Counted from the stretch's first letter, positions 1 through 7,455 are shown. The stretch is 17,400 bases of DNA from Dactylosporangium sp. AC04546 (GCF_022095675.1 NZ_JAHYSG010000174.1:1-17400); one strand, 5' to 3'. Numbers and translations are program-made. The notes: generated by a model not told the origin, from the letters alone.

Positions 1-87
1 GGCGGGCTCGGGCGGGCTCGGGCCGTTCAGGTCGCTCGGGCCGCTCCGGGGCCCTCGGGACGCCTCAGCCCTCGCTACCCCTGGGGA

Positions 88-127
88 ACCACCACCTGCT
101 CGACCACTGGGTGCACCGCGAGCGCCG
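88..127 (+). repeat. Short DedA-gene-like fragment
   Basis: This 40-base stretch matches positions 4701-4740, inside the intact DedA-family gene, at 35 of 40 bases by hand alignment. Four of the five differences are G in the gene and A here. It lies in the same orientation as the gene and runs directly into the DUF4407-like fragment, sharing a few bases at the join. A chance match is possible at this GC content, but adjacency to a second copied fragment makes a recombination scar more likely. Confidence 0.5.
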
Positions 128-350
128 AAGCCGGCCGCCGCCTCGACGGAGGTCCGGTTGCTGGTGCGCTGCGCCTCGACCTGCTCGTTCGGCGCGGCGA
201 TCTGGGCGGCGCGGGACTGGCGGGCCGGTTCCTGGGCTGCCCGGACCGTCGATGCCTCCTGATCGAGGCGCGTCGCCTCCGCGTTCAGTGATCGGGACTG
301 CTCGACCAGCGCGTCGCAGGAGCCGCCGGACGGGCCGGCTCACGCCGCCG
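122..350 (-). pseudogene. Partial duplicate of the DUF4407 gene (remnant)
   Basis: Bases 122-335 align with 7931-8145 of the intact DUF4407 gene with about 14 mismatches, roughly 93% identity by hand count. Past 335 an 11-base gap and a 1-base gap break the frame before similarity fades near 350. The fragment covers roughly residues 204-282 of the 406-residue protein, the part of the coiled coil just before the last membrane segment. There is no membrane domain, start or stop of its own, so it is a remnant and not a gene. The same orientation as the parent copy suggests a direct, non-tandem duplication or residue of a deleted paralogue. Confidence 0.85.
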
Positions 351-505
351 CCGCCCTCCGCTCCGAGCCGCACCTGTCGCTGCCTGGCTTCTCCGAGAGC
401 GCTAGGGAGCGCTAGCAGGCCCGCCACATCCGGGCCGTGCAAGGCGAGCGGGCCTCGTCATCCTGGGTAAGCATCAGTCGGCGTGTCCCCGGTTCGGGTC
501 CGCGG
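351..505. other. Non-coding stretch between remnant and terminator
   Basis: No convincing coding region was found. It holds a short direct repeat (AGCGCTAG at about 398 and 408). Open frames here are shadow frames of GC-rich DNA. Bases 1-87 are likewise empty apart from a ten-base tandem repeat of the type GGCGGGCTCG at 1-20. Confidence 0.5.
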
Positions 506-542
506 CCGGGGTGGGCCCGCCCCCCGGTCGGGCCCACCCCGG
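506..542 (-). terminator. Hairpin terminator of the CPBP protease gene
   Basis: Two perfectly complementary 14-base arms (506-519 and 529-542) flank a 9-base loop. The hairpin begins four bases after the stop codon of the minus-strand CPBP gene. No T-run follows on the minus strand, as is common for actinobacterial terminators. Confidence 0.75.
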
Positions 543-546
543 GCGG

Positions 547-1290
547 TCAGGAGAGGACCGCCGCCAGGGCGAGCAGGATCGCCAGCGAGTTGCTGGCGCA
601 GTGGACCGCGATGCTCAGGCGGATGCTGTTCAGGCGGACCATCACCGCCGTCAGCAGGAGCTGGGCCAGGAAGATGAACAGGAACTTCTCCGGCTGCCAG
701 TAGTGCTGCGCCGCGAACAGCGCCGCCGAGGTCGCCACGGCCAGTGCGCCGCGGACCGGGAGGCGGGGGAGCAGGTGCGCGCGGAAGTACAGCTCCTCGA
801 CCGCCGGGTTGACCAGGCCGTCGACCAGCAGCGCGAACAGCAGCGTCGCGACCATGGTGGCGGTCGGGAACGCGGTCGAGTCCTCGGGGAGTAACCAGGA
901 CGACGGGTACGCCGAGCGGATCGCGCGCTCCAGCGGCTCCAGCAGCATCACCAGGCCGACCGCGACGGCGATCAGGCTCGGGATGGTGATCGCATAGAGG
1001 CGCAGCGGGAGCTTTCGCTGGAACGGCAGCGACCGGAACAGGTCGCGCACCGAGCGGGCGCCCGTCGCGTGGAACAGGACGGCCAGCTCGATCGGGGTGA
1101 GCACGAACGCGAACGCGAGCGTCAGGGCGAACTGCGGTGGCAGGTCCAGCGAGCGCATGACGGGGCCGAGCGCCATGGCCACGGCGAACGTCGCCGCGGA
1201 CGGCAGCAGGTGCAGCGCGAGCGTTGCGGGCCAGCCGAACCGGCGAGTCGGCGGCGCTGGGACGCGAGTGCGGATCAGCGTCTCGGTCAT
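547..1290 (-). CDS. CPBP family intramembrane metalloprotease
   Basis: A 247-residue polytopic membrane protein. The N-terminal half has hydrophobic segments around residues 22-42, 54-74 and 98-118. The C-terminal half carries the CPBP (Abi/CAAX-protease-like) signature: the Glu-Glu pair with Arg in EELYFR (165-170), a His in AAQHYW (His196), and a late His in AVHCASNS (His230), which in this family are proposed metal or catalytic residues. The family includes CAAX prenyl proteases and bacteriocin-immunity proteins; the substrate here cannot be told. The ATG at 1290 was chosen because the frame upstream, read back through 2130, is a shadow of the methyltransferase gene. No clear Shine-Dalgarno is seen, so the mRNA may be leaderless. 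A strong hairpin follows the stop. Confidence 0.88.
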   Translation of the reverse strand: MTETLIRTRVPAPPTRRFGWPATLALHLLPSAATFAVAMALGPVMRSLDLPPQFALTLAFAFVLTPIELAVLFHATGARSVRDLFRSLPFQRKLPLRLYAITIPSLIAVAVGLVMLLEPLERAIRSAYPSSWLLPEDSTAFPTATMVATLLFALLVDGLVNPAVEELYFRAHLLPRLPVRGALAVATSAALFAAQHYWQPEKFLFIFLAQLLLTAVMVRLNSIRLSIAVHCASNSLAILLALAAVLS

Positions 1291-1350
1291 GGACAAGACG
1301 CTATGGAACAAGGGCCCCGCGCCCCAGCCCGCTGAGTGGAGTCTTTGAGG

Positions 1351-1388
1351 TAGGGCCTGCCCCACCCCCGATGGTGGAGCTGGCTCTA
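1351..1388. promoter_or_regulatory. Imperfect 16-base inverted repeat, possible operator or hairpin
   Basis: Arms 1351-1366 and 1373-1388 pair at 13 of 16 positions around a 6-base centre. It lies between the stop of the methyltransferase gene (1398) and the start of the CPBP gene (1290), both on the minus strand. It could be an operator for the CPBP gene or a terminator for the methyltransferase gene. No T-run follows. Confidence 0.35.
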
Positions 1389-1397
1389 GCAAACGCG

Positions 1398-2180
1398 CTA
1401 GCGCACGCCCGCCACGGCGGCATCCGCGCCGCCGCGCCAGACGATGCCGGTCTCCGTGAAACCCGCCGCGACCAGGGCATCCAGGTGCCACCCGGCCGGC
1501 GGCAGGAACTCGCTGCTGGAGTGCGGCGTCGCGTAGAGCCGGTTCCGCTCCTCGACCAGCGGCGCCAGCACCGGGTCGGTCGCCGCCCGGTCCCACCAGG
1601 CCCGCCACGGCAGGACCGCGCCCGCCGCGTACCGCGCCTCCCGCCGCACGTCGGCCCGCTCGATCATCCGCCGGCTCAGCGCCGGCAGCGACGCGTCCGG
1701 CATGTGGTCGGCGTTCACGAACACGCCGCCGGAGCGCAGGACCCCGGGCAGCTCGGCGTAGAGGGCGGTGAGCCGGTCCGGGGTCAGCCAGTGCAGGGCC
1801 GTCGCGGTGAGCACGGCGTCGTACGAGCGGTGCGGCAGCTGCGCGACCCACCCGGGCGTGCGCAGGTCGGCGGTCACGACGGTGACCCGCGAGCCGAGCG
1901 ACGCCGCGGCGATCGCCAGCAGCGCCGGGTCGAGATCGAGGAGTGTCACCTCGGCGTCCTGGAAGCGGGTCAATGCCCGCAGGCTGATCGAGCCGGTCCC
2001 GCCGGCCAGGTCGAGCAGTCGCAGCGGTGCGTCGACCGCCACCGCGTCCACGACGTCGAGCATCGCGGTGAAGCGGTGCTCGCGGTCCGGCAGGTACGCC
2101 TCCTGCTGGCGGTCCCAGCTCTCCTGCCACGCGCGAGCATCGAGCTTGTAAGGAGTCATAGACGTCAGACTAGTTACCAT
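1398..2180 (-). CDS. Class I SAM-dependent methyltransferase
   Basis: A 260-residue protein with a Rossmann methyltransferase core. Motif I is LDLAGGTGS (56-64), the acidic end of strand beta-2 is LDLD (81-84), ADLRTP (104-109) is the next cofactor-contact loop, DAVLTATALHWL (121-132) resembles motif IV, and GGVFVNADHM (151-160) is the post-core strand. The acceptor is unknown; the closest general type is small-molecule or UbiE/Trans-aconitate-like methyltransferases. The ATG at 2180 overlaps the stop of the upstream pseudouridine synthase gene by 11 bases, which would allow translational coupling. The second in-frame ATG at 2159 (MTPYKL) is an equally credible start and would give 253 residues. 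Neither has a strong Shine-Dalgarno. Confidence 0.9.
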   Translation of the reverse strand: MVTSLTSMTPYKLDARAWQESWDRQQEAYLPDREHRFTAMLDVVDAVAVDAPLRLLDLAGGTGSISLRALTRFQDAEVTLLDLDPALLAIAAASLGSRVTVVTADLRTPGWVAQLPHRSYDAVLTATALHWLTPDRLTALYAELPGVLRSGGVFVNADHMPDASLPALSRRMIERADVRREARYAAGAVLPWRAWWDRAATDPVLAPLVEERNRLYATPHSSSEFLPPAGWHLDALVAAGFTETGIVWRGGADAAVAGVR

Positions 2181-2874
2181 CCGCCACTTGCGCCAGGAAC
2201 GACGGCGAAGGCGGTGCCTCCACCGACACCCGCCGGCCGCCGAGGTCGAAGGCCAGCCGCCACGAGTGCAGGTAGGTCCGGCCGGTCGCGTGCTTGTCGA
2301 ACAGCGGGTCGCCCACGATCGGGTGGCCGATCCAGGCCAGGTGCACCCGGATCTGGTGCCGCCGCCCGGTCAACGGATACGCCTCGACCAGCGCCGTCTC
2401 CGCCGTCTGCGAACGGACCTCGAACGTGGTCACCGACGGGTACGTCGGCACCTGGTCGAACACCTCGCCGGCAGGCACGGTCCAGGTGCCGGCGGTAAGG
2501 TCGGCGACGATGCTCTCGCGGGGCGCGGCGATACGCACGCGGTTCTTCCGGCCGACGCTGAGCGGCAGGTCGATCCGGCCCGCCGGCGGCAGCCCGCCGG
2601 GGCGGGTGATCGCGAGGTATGCCTTGTCGACCGTCCGCTTGTTGAACTGCCGGGTGAGCCCCCCGTGTACCGCGAGATCCTTCGCGAACAGCACGACGCC
2701 GGAGGTGACCTTGTCGATGCGGTGCACCGGAAAGAGCCTCTCGCCCGCCTCCTCGGCCATCCGCACCAGGTCGGACTCGTGGCGCTCGCCCATCACCGAC
2801 ACGCCGACCGGCTTGTCCAGCACCAGGATCGCGTCGTCCTCGAGGATCACGTGCTTGCGATACTCCGCCCACAT
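2170..2874 (-). CDS. RluA-family RNA pseudouridine synthase
   Basis: A 234-residue enzyme expected to isomerise uridine to pseudouridine in rRNA or tRNA. The hallmark RluA motif is HRIDKVTSG (51-59), with Asp54 the catalytic aspartate of the HRLD-type motif. KPVGVSVMG (21-29) near the N-terminus and LTGRRHQIRVHL (168-179) followed by GHPIVGDPLF (183-192) are also typical. There is no N-terminal S4 domain, so it is a minimal, RluC/RluD-like catalytic unit; the target site cannot be inferred. The ATG at 2874 was chosen because the frame further upstream runs antisense through the sigma factor gene. It is divergent from that gene with 36 bases between starts, and overlaps the downstream methyltransferase. 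Confidence 0.92.
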   Translation of the reverse strand: MWAEYRKHVILEDDAILVLDKPVGVSVMGERHESDLVRMAEEAGERLFPVHRIDKVTSGVVLFAKDLAVHGGLTRQFNKRTVDKAYLAITRPGGLPPAGRIDLPLSVGRKNRVRIAAPRESIVADLTAGTWTVPAGEVFDQVPTYPSVTTFEVRSQTAETALVEAYPLTGRRHQIRVHLAWIGHPIVGDPLFDKHATGRTYLHSWRLAFDLGGRRVSVEAPPSPSFLAQVADGN

Positions 2875-2910
2875 GGCCTTAACATCCCACGCCGAGCCGG
2901 AAGGACCGCG

Positions 2911-3855
2911 ATGAGGGGCGCCGACCTGGAGGAGCACCGGCGGGAGCTGGAGGTGCACTGCTACCGCATGCTCGGCTCGTGGCACGAGGCCGAGGACCTG
3001 GTCCAGGAGACGTTCCTCAAGGCCTGGCGCGGCCGCGACGCCTTCGACGGCCGGGCGTCCGTGCGCACCTGGCTCTACAAGATCGCGACCAACGCCTGCC
3101 TCGACGCGCGCAAGAGCGGGCAGCGGCGCATCCTGCCCGTCGACCTCGGGCCGCCCGCGGACCCCTCGCTCAGCCTCCCGCCGCGGACCGACGTCGCCTG
3201 GCTGGAGCCCGTGCCCGACCGGCTGCTCGACGAGTCGCCCGAGGCCGCGGTCGTCGCCAAGGAGACCATCGAGCTCGCGTTCGTCGCGACGCTCCAGCAC
3301 CTGCCGGCCCGGCAGCGGGCCGTGCTCATCGTCCGCGACGTGCTCGGCTGGCCCGCCGACCAGACCGCCGAGCTGCTCGACATCAGCATCGCCGCGGCCA
3401 ACAGCGCCCTGCAGCGGGCCCGGGCGACCATGCGCGACCGGAGACAAGAGCCGCGACGGCCCAGCCCGGACGAGCGGGAGGTGGCCCGGCGGTTCGCCGA
3501 GGCGTACCAGCGGGCCGACGTGGACGGCATGGCCAGGCTGCTGGCCGCCGACGCGCGCATCACGATGCCGCCGCTGCCCATGTGGTACCACGGAAAGGCG
3601 GCGATCGTCGGAGCGCTCCGGCAGAGCCTGCCCTTCCTCGGCGAGCTGCGCACCGGGCTCACCGGCGCGAACCGGCAGCCGGCGGTGTACTCGCTGGTCA
3701 GGCAGGACGGCGAGTGGAAACCCTTCGCGGTCTCCGTGCTCACGGTCGAGGCGGGCCTGATCGTCGCGGCCACCGCCTTCCACGACCCCGAGGTGTTCGC
3801 GTTCTTTCAGCGGGCCGATGATTTCGGCGGTACCGAATCGTCAGTCCCGGCATGA
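2911..3855 (+). CDS. ECF sigma factor, SigG-like, with SnoaL-like C-terminal domain
   Basis: A 314-residue sigma-70 family factor directing RNA polymerase to a specific promoter set. Region 2 spans about residues 8-70 (LEVHCYRMLGS, AEDLVQETFLKAW, RTWLYKIATNACLD). Region 4 spans about 120-176 (LQHLPARQRAVLIVRDVLGW and a helix-turn-helix DQTAELLDIS). From about 190 to 300 is a SnoaL/NTF2-like domain (RFAEAYQRADVDGMARLLAADA), the arrangement seen in the mycobacterial SigG/SigJ-type ECF groups, where the tail modulates activity in place of a classical anti-sigma factor. The start at 2911 has a GGAAGGA Shine-Dalgarno at 2899-2905. Its stop overlaps the next gene (ATGA), so the two are co-translated. 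No anti-sigma gene is adjacent. Confidence 0.93.
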   Translation: MRGADLEEHRRELEVHCYRMLGSWHEAEDLVQETFLKAWRGRDAFDGRASVRTWLYKIATNACLDARKSGQRRILPVDLGPPADPSLSLPPRTDVAWLEPVPDRLLDESPEAAVVAKETIELAFVATLQHLPARQRAVLIVRDVLGWPADQTAELLDISIAAANSALQRARATMRDRRQEPRRPSPDEREVARRFAEAYQRADVDGMARLLAADARITMPPLPMWYHGKAAIVGALRQSLPFLGELRTGLTGANRQPAVYSLVRQDGEWKPFAVSVLTVEAGLIVAATAFHDPEVFAFFQRADDFGGTESSVPA

Positions 3856-4379
3856 CGACACAACGAGTGCTGTGGCACGTGACGATGTCCCTCGACGGCT
3901 TCATCGCCGGCCCCAGGCACGAGATGGACTGGATGCCCGACAACGAGGCCGAGAACCCGGTCGTGCCGGCCGTCATCGCCTCGGTCGGCGCCGTGCTGTG
4001 CGGGCGCAACACCTGGGACCTGGTCGAGGGCCCGCGCGAGCGGGACGGCGCGGGCGCGGTGTACGGCGGCCAGTTCGACGGCCCGGTCTTCGTGATGACC
4101 CACCGGCCCGAGCCCGGCGGCCCCTACCTCAGCGGCGACCTCAAGACGGCCGTCGGCACCGCGCTGGCCGCGGCCGGCGGGCGTGACCTGCTGCTCATCG
4201 GGGCCGGCCTGGCCCGCACCTGCGTCGCGGCCGGGCTGGTCGACCGGCTCGTCGTGCACGTCGCGCCGATCCTGCTCGGCGAGGGCGTCCGGCTGTACGA
4301 GGCGGTCGACCGCGCCCCGCTGCGGCTCGTCGAGGAGAGCCGGGCCGGGCAGTACGTCAACCTGGAGTACAACTTCTGA
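3852..4379 (+). CDS. Dihydrofolate reductase family protein (RibD C-terminal-like)
   Basis: A 175-residue protein of the RibD_C/DHFR-like fold, predicted to use NADPH. Visible signatures are SLDGFIAG (13-20), GRNTWDLVEG (51-60), LLLIGAGLAR (113-122) and the late PILLGEGVRLY (139-149). In this family such small single-domain proteins accompany many actinobacterial regulators and lack the deaminase half of RibD. The physiological substrate is unknown. It overlaps the sigma factor gene by four bases (ATGA), indicating one transcript and coupled translation, so the two probably act in the same response. The length is normal. Confidence 0.88.
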   Translation: MTTQRVLWHVTMSLDGFIAGPRHEMDWMPDNEAENPVVPAVIASVGAVLCGRNTWDLVEGPRERDGAGAVYGGQFDGPVFVMTHRPEPGGPYLSGDLKTAVGTALAAAGGRDLLLIGAGLARTCVAAGLVDRLVVHVAPILLGEGVRLYEAVDRAPLRLVEESRAGQYVNLEYNF

Positions 4380-4407
4380 CGCGTCATCGTGGCCGCCCCC
4401 TGCAGCG

Positions 4408-4432
4408 CCCTAGTGGGGATCCCGCGGTAGGG
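4408..4432. promoter_or_regulatory. Dyad-symmetric site upstream of the DedA gene
   Basis: CCCTA at 4408-4412 and TAGGG at 4428-4432 flank a GGGATCCC palindrome, giving an overall 25-base imperfect dyad in the 122-base gap between the reductase and DedA genes. Its form suggests a dimeric regulator site; no regulator can be named. Confidence 0.3.
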
Positions 4433-4501
4433 AAAACACCACCGGCAATCGACACGCTGGCACCGCTGCGGGTGGCACCCCCGGCGGGCAGGGTTGACCG
4501 C

Positions 4502-5065
4502 ATGGAATGGACGTACGCGCTGATCTTCGCGCTGCTGGTGATCGACTGCCTGCTGCCCGTCGTGCCGGCCGAGACCAGCCTCATCGCCGGCGGGGCGCTC
4601 GCCGCCGACGGCCGCCTCGAGCTGCCGATCGTGCTGGCCGCGGCGATGACGGCGGTCGCGGTCGGCGACGTGCTCACGCACGAGGCGGCCCGGCGCGGCG
4701 GCCACCGCCTGCTCGACCGCTGGGTGCGCCGCGAGCACCGGGGCCGGATCACCCGCCTGCTCGACCGGCGCGGTGGTGCGCTGGTCGCCGCCGGGCGGTT
4801 CGTCCCGCTCGGGCGCACCACGGTCGCGCTGGCCACCGGCTACGCGCGCTTCCCCCGCCAGCGGTTCGTGCCCGCGCTGCTGGTCGGCGCCGCGCTGTGG
4901 ACCTGCTACATGGTCGGCCTGGGCTACCTCGGCGGGCACTTCTTCACCCACCCGGTGGTGGCCGCGTTGCTGGGGGTGGCGCTGTCGTTCGCCGTGACGG
5001 GTGTGACGACCCTGGTCCACCGTGCGCGTTTGCACCGCCGCCGGGGCGGGCAAGGTTATGTGTAG
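4502..5065 (+). CDS. DedA family (VTT domain) membrane protein
   Basis: A 187-residue membrane protein of the DedA/SNARE-associated (VTT) family, implicated in lipid-carrier or phospholipid flipping and envelope homeostasis. Hydrophobic segments lie around 4-21, 41-57, 122-145 and 151-170. Family marks are PVVPAETSLIAGG (19-31, a conserved re-entrant loop with Glu24) and GRFVPLGRTTVALATG (98-113), with the paired arginines typical of DedA. The ATG at 4502 begins directly with the first hydrophobic segment and is preferred over the GTG at 4472. The C-terminus ends in a basic tail. CsbD follows 35 bases downstream. A 40-base piece of this gene recurs near the window's left edge. Confidence 0.88.
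   Translation: MEWTYALIFALLVIDCLLPVVPAETSLIAGGALAADGRLELPIVLAAAMTAVAVGDVLTHEAARRGGHRLLDRWVRREHRGRITRLLDRRGGALVAAGRFVPLGRTTVALATGYARFPRQRFVPALLVGAALWTCYMVGLGYLGGHFFTHPVVAALLGVALSFAVTGVTTLVHRARLHRRRGGQGYV
5030..5059 (+). promoter_or_regulatory. Possible promoter of the CsbD gene
   Basis: TTGCAC (5030-5035) and GGTTAT (5054-5059) are separated by 18 bases, about 40 bases before the CsbD start and inside the end of the DedA gene. It is a weak match to a housekeeping or SigB-like promoter and could be chance. Confidence 0.2.
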
Positions 5066-5100
5066 CAAGGCAAAGACCGGAAACGTGGGAAGGATCAGCG

Positions 5101-5295
5101 ATGAGCTTCACGGACAAGGTCGAGCACAAGGCCGAAGAGCTCAAGGGCACCGCCAAGGAGAAGTATGGCGACGCCACGGACAACGAGCGCACGCAGGCCG
5201 AGGGTGCTGCCGAGCGCGCCGCCGCGAAGGCCAAGCAGGCCGGCGACCACGTGAAGGACGCCGGGCGCAATGTGAAGGATGCCTTCGACCGCTGA
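5101..5295 (+). CDS. CsbD-like general stress protein
   Basis: A 64-residue, highly charged, Ala/Lys-rich helical protein. It matches the CsbD family: an N-terminal DKVEHKAEELKGTAKEKYGDAT stretch (split here as DKVEHKAEELKG and KEKYGDATDNE), then an AERAAAKAKQAGDHVKDA helix. In Bacillus and actinomycetes CsbD is induced by general stress sigma factors; its molecular activity is unknown. Length is standard. The start has a GGGAAGGA Shine-Dalgarno at 5087-5094. It follows the DedA gene closely, and the strong hairpin after the stop ends the transcript. Confidence 0.9.
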   Translation: MSFTDKVEHKAEELKGTAKEKYGDATDNERTQAEGAAERAAAKAKQAGDHVKDAGRNVKDAFDR

Positions 5296-5313
5296 CCTGT
5301 GGTGGACGGAACG

Positions 5314-5349
5314 AGGGGTCGCCCCGGGCCAAGCGGGGCGGCCCCTTTT
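5314..5349 (+). terminator. Rho-independent terminator after CsbD
   Basis: Arms 5314-5326 and 5334-5346 pair over 13 bases (one G-U wobble) around a 7-base loop and run into TTTT (5346-5349). It sits 18 bases after the CsbD stop and between convergent genes. Confidence 0.9.
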
Positions 5350-5356
5350 CGCATGT

Positions 5357-5785
5357 CTAGTCGGCCGCGCCGAGCAGTGTGCAGGCCAGGATGATCACGC
5401 CGACGATGATGTCGTTGGCGGTCGCGCCCGACCAGCCGTACTGCAGGACGACCGGCGCCACCAGCAGCCACCCGGCCAGCCCGCCGATGACCCAGGCGAA
5501 CGGCGCGTTCGGGTGCAACAGCCGGATCGTGGTGATGATCGCGATCGTGATGCCGACGACGGCGTCGCTCCAGAAGACGTCGTAGCGGCCCGCGCCCAGG
5601 TACCCGATGGGCACCGCCGAGATGACCAGCCACACCGCCGCCAGCAGGACCATGCTGTGGAAGGGGACCGCCGAGGCGGGCTGCCCGCGCCGGGAGTCGC
5701 GCCGGTCCTCGCGCTTGACGTCGTCGAGCGTCACGCGGACGTGCGCGGGCGTGGTGAAGTCCTGGTCCGAGATGAAGCTGGTCAT
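5357..5785 (-). CDS. SPW-repeat-like four-helix membrane protein
   Basis: A 142-residue protein. After a charged cytoplasmic N-terminus (about 1-42) come four hydrophobic segments at about 44-62, 72-90, 96-117 and 124-141. The paired pattern with DVFWSDAVVGITI (69-81) and GWSGATANDIIVGVII (117-132) resembles the SPW repeat family, a membrane protein group of unknown function common in actinobacteria. The start is uncertain: ATG at 5785 is preferred, but ATG at 5797 and TTG at 5803 are in frame, and none has a Shine-Dalgarno. The stop lies only eight bases from the CsbD terminator, so the two genes converge. Confidence 0.75.
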   Translation of the reverse strand: MTSFISDQDFTTPAHVRVTLDDVKREDRRDSRRGQPASAVPFHSMVLLAAVWLVISAVPIGYLGAGRYDVFWSDAVVGITIAIITTIRLLHPNAPFAWVIGGLAGWLLVAPVVLQYGWSGATANDIIVGVIILACTLLGAAD

Positions 5786-5844
5786 GCGGCGAAGCATCGA
5801 CAAGCGGCGGATGAGCGAGGATCACCCGGCCGGGGTTCTTCGCG

Positions 5845-7455
5845 CTACACCGCCGCCGTCGCTCCGCTCTCGTTCCACGAACGGTCGAGCGCGGTCACGC
5901 AGTACTTGGCGGCCGGGCCGGTCCACTCGCCGTCACCGCCGCGCTTCGTGGCGACCAGGCCGGCCTTGTCCCCGTCGACCCGGTAGACCGCGACCGCGGC
6001 CCCCTTGCTCTTCCAGCTCAGCTTCACCTTGTCGCCGCTCTTCTCGGCGCGGACGGCCGGCGCCGCGGGCACGTGCGAGGGCAGCCAGTCCATCACCGGC
6101 GGCAGCGCCGGTGTGGCGTAGAACCGGGCGGCGTACCGCGACACCGAGCCGAGCGCGTCGCTGCGCATGCTTTTGGCGCTGAAGTGGACGCTGCCGGTCA
6201 CCTGCGGATACGTGCGGTTCAGGGCCAGCTGGCGGTCGAGCTCGGCCGGGTCCGACCACGCGCCCGACTGGCCCACCCGATAGTCGGCCTGCCCGATGTA
6301 CAGCTGGACCCTCGTGTCCTTGACGACGTTCACCCACCACGGCAGCAGCTTCGCGTAGTCGGCGACGTCGAAGCCGATGTTCCAGTAGAGCTGCGGCACG
6401 ATGTAGTCCAGCCACTGCCGCTGCACCCACAGGCGGGTGTCGGCGTAGATCTCGTCGTAACTCTGCAGCCCGCGCGTCGGTGAGCCCTGCGGGTCGGTGG
6501 TCGCGTTGCGCCAGATGCCGAACGGGCTGATCCCGAACTTCACCCACGGCTTCATCTTGTGGATGCGGACGCTCATCTCCTCGACGAGCTTGTTCACGTT
6601 GTCGCGGCGCCAGTCGGCCTTCGACTTCCCGCCGCCGTACTGCTGGTAGGCCGCCTGGTCCGGATAGTCCTGCTTGCCGACGGGGTACTGGTAGAAGAAG
6701 TCGTCGAAGTGCACGCCGTCGACGTCGTACTGCTCGACCGCCTCCAGCATCGAGTCCTCGACGAACTTGCGCGCCTCGGGGATGCCCGGGTTGAAGTGCA
6801 GCCGGCTGCCGGTCGTGCCCTTGGCCGGGTAGACGACCGCCCACTCGGGGTGCTTGCGCAGCGGGTGGTCCGGCGCGAGCGCCTCGATGTCGGGCCCGGC
6901 GCCGTTCGGCCCAGGCTGGCTGCCCCGGTACGGGTTGAACCAGGCGTGGAACTCCAGGTTCCGCGCGTGCGTCTCGTCGATCATCCACTGCATGAGGTCG
7001 AAGCCGGGGGCCTTCCCGCGCACTCCGGTGATCCACTCCGACCAGGGCGCGTACTTCGACGGCCAGAGCGCGTCGCCGCTGGGCCGCACGTGCACGAACA
7101 CCGCGTTGAGGTTGCGCTGCTGGGCCAGGTCGAGCCAGCCGCGGTACTCGGTCTTGATCTGCTCGTCGGGCAGCCCGGGCGTGCTGGGCCAGTCGATGTT
7201 CTCGACCGTGGTGATCCAGATGCCGCGCAGCTCGCGGGGCGCGGTGAGCGGCTTGCCGTCGCACCGGCTGTCGCCGCGTCCGGCCCGGTCGGCCCGGTCG
7301 GCCAGCCGCTCTTGCACCGACGCGTCGGCGCCGCCGGCCGGCGCGCTGCTGCTGACCCAGACCGCGCGCAGGGCGGCGACCCCGGCCACGATGGCCAGCA
7401 CGATCCCGATCACGATGGGCAGCACCGGCGAGCGGCGGGGCAGGCGGTGACGCAC
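5845..7455 (-). CDS. GHL10-type glycoside hydrolase, membrane-anchored (YngK/UPF0748-like)
   Basis: A 536-residue secreted or membrane-tethered protein. An arginine-rich N-terminus is followed by a hydrophobic anchor (11-35). The TIM-barrel begins with PRELRGIWITTVENIDWP (73-90), continues with NAVFVHVRPSGDALWPSKYAPWS (117-139), EFHAWFNPYRG (168-178), DGVHFDDFFY (246-255) with the likely acidic catalytic residues, and IVPQLYWNIGF (352-362). These mark the family once called DUF187 and now glycosyl-hydrolase-like 10. Residues about 463-536 look like a fibronectin-III-type domain. Relatives are thought to act on cell-wall or exopolysaccharide glycans. GTG at 7455 is chosen because the anchor follows it directly; ATG at 7524 would add an unusual 23-residue leader. 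Confidence 0.9.
   Translation of the reverse strand: MRHRLPRRSPVLPIVIGIVLAIVAGVAALRAVWVSSSAPAGGADASVQERLADRADRAGRGDSRCDGKPLTAPRELRGIWITTVENIDWPSTPGLPDEQIKTEYRGWLDLAQQRNLNAVFVHVRPSGDALWPSKYAPWSEWITGVRGKAPGFDLMQWMIDETHARNLEFHAWFNPYRGSQPGPNGAGPDIEALAPDHPLRKHPEWAVVYPAKGTTGSRLHFNPGIPEARKFVEDSMLEAVEQYDVDGVHFDDFFYQYPVGKQDYPDQAAYQQYGGGKSKADWRRDNVNKLVEEMSVRIHKMKPWVKFGISPFGIWRNATTDPQGSPTRGLQSYDEIYADTRLWVQRQWLDYIVPQLYWNIGFDVADYAKLLPWWVNVVKDTRVQLYIGQADYRVGQSGAWSDPAELDRQLALNRTYPQVTGSVHFSAKSMRSDALGSVSRYAARFYATPALPPVMDWLPSHVPAAPAVRAEKSGDKVKLSWKSKGAAVAVYRVDGDKAGLVATKRGGDGEWTGPAAKYCVTALDRSWNESGATAAV

Noticed and set aside
1..22. Tandem GGCGGGCTCG repeat at the left edge
   Set aside because: Two copies of a GC-rich ten-mer are not remarkable in this background, and the context to the left is not visible.
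1224..2498. A 424-residue plus-strand open frame
   Set aside because: It is antisense to the methyltransferase and pseudouridine synthase, both with clear motifs; its product is Arg/Pro/Gln-rich as typical of shadow frames in GC-rich DNA.
2188..2910. N-terminal extension of the sigma factor frame
   Set aside because: It is antisense to the pseudouridine synthase; a good Shine-Dalgarno and normal family start point to 2911.
2875..3783. N-terminal extension of the pseudouridine synthase frame
   Set aside because: It lies antisense to the sigma factor gene and shows no family similarity; family homology begins at 2874.
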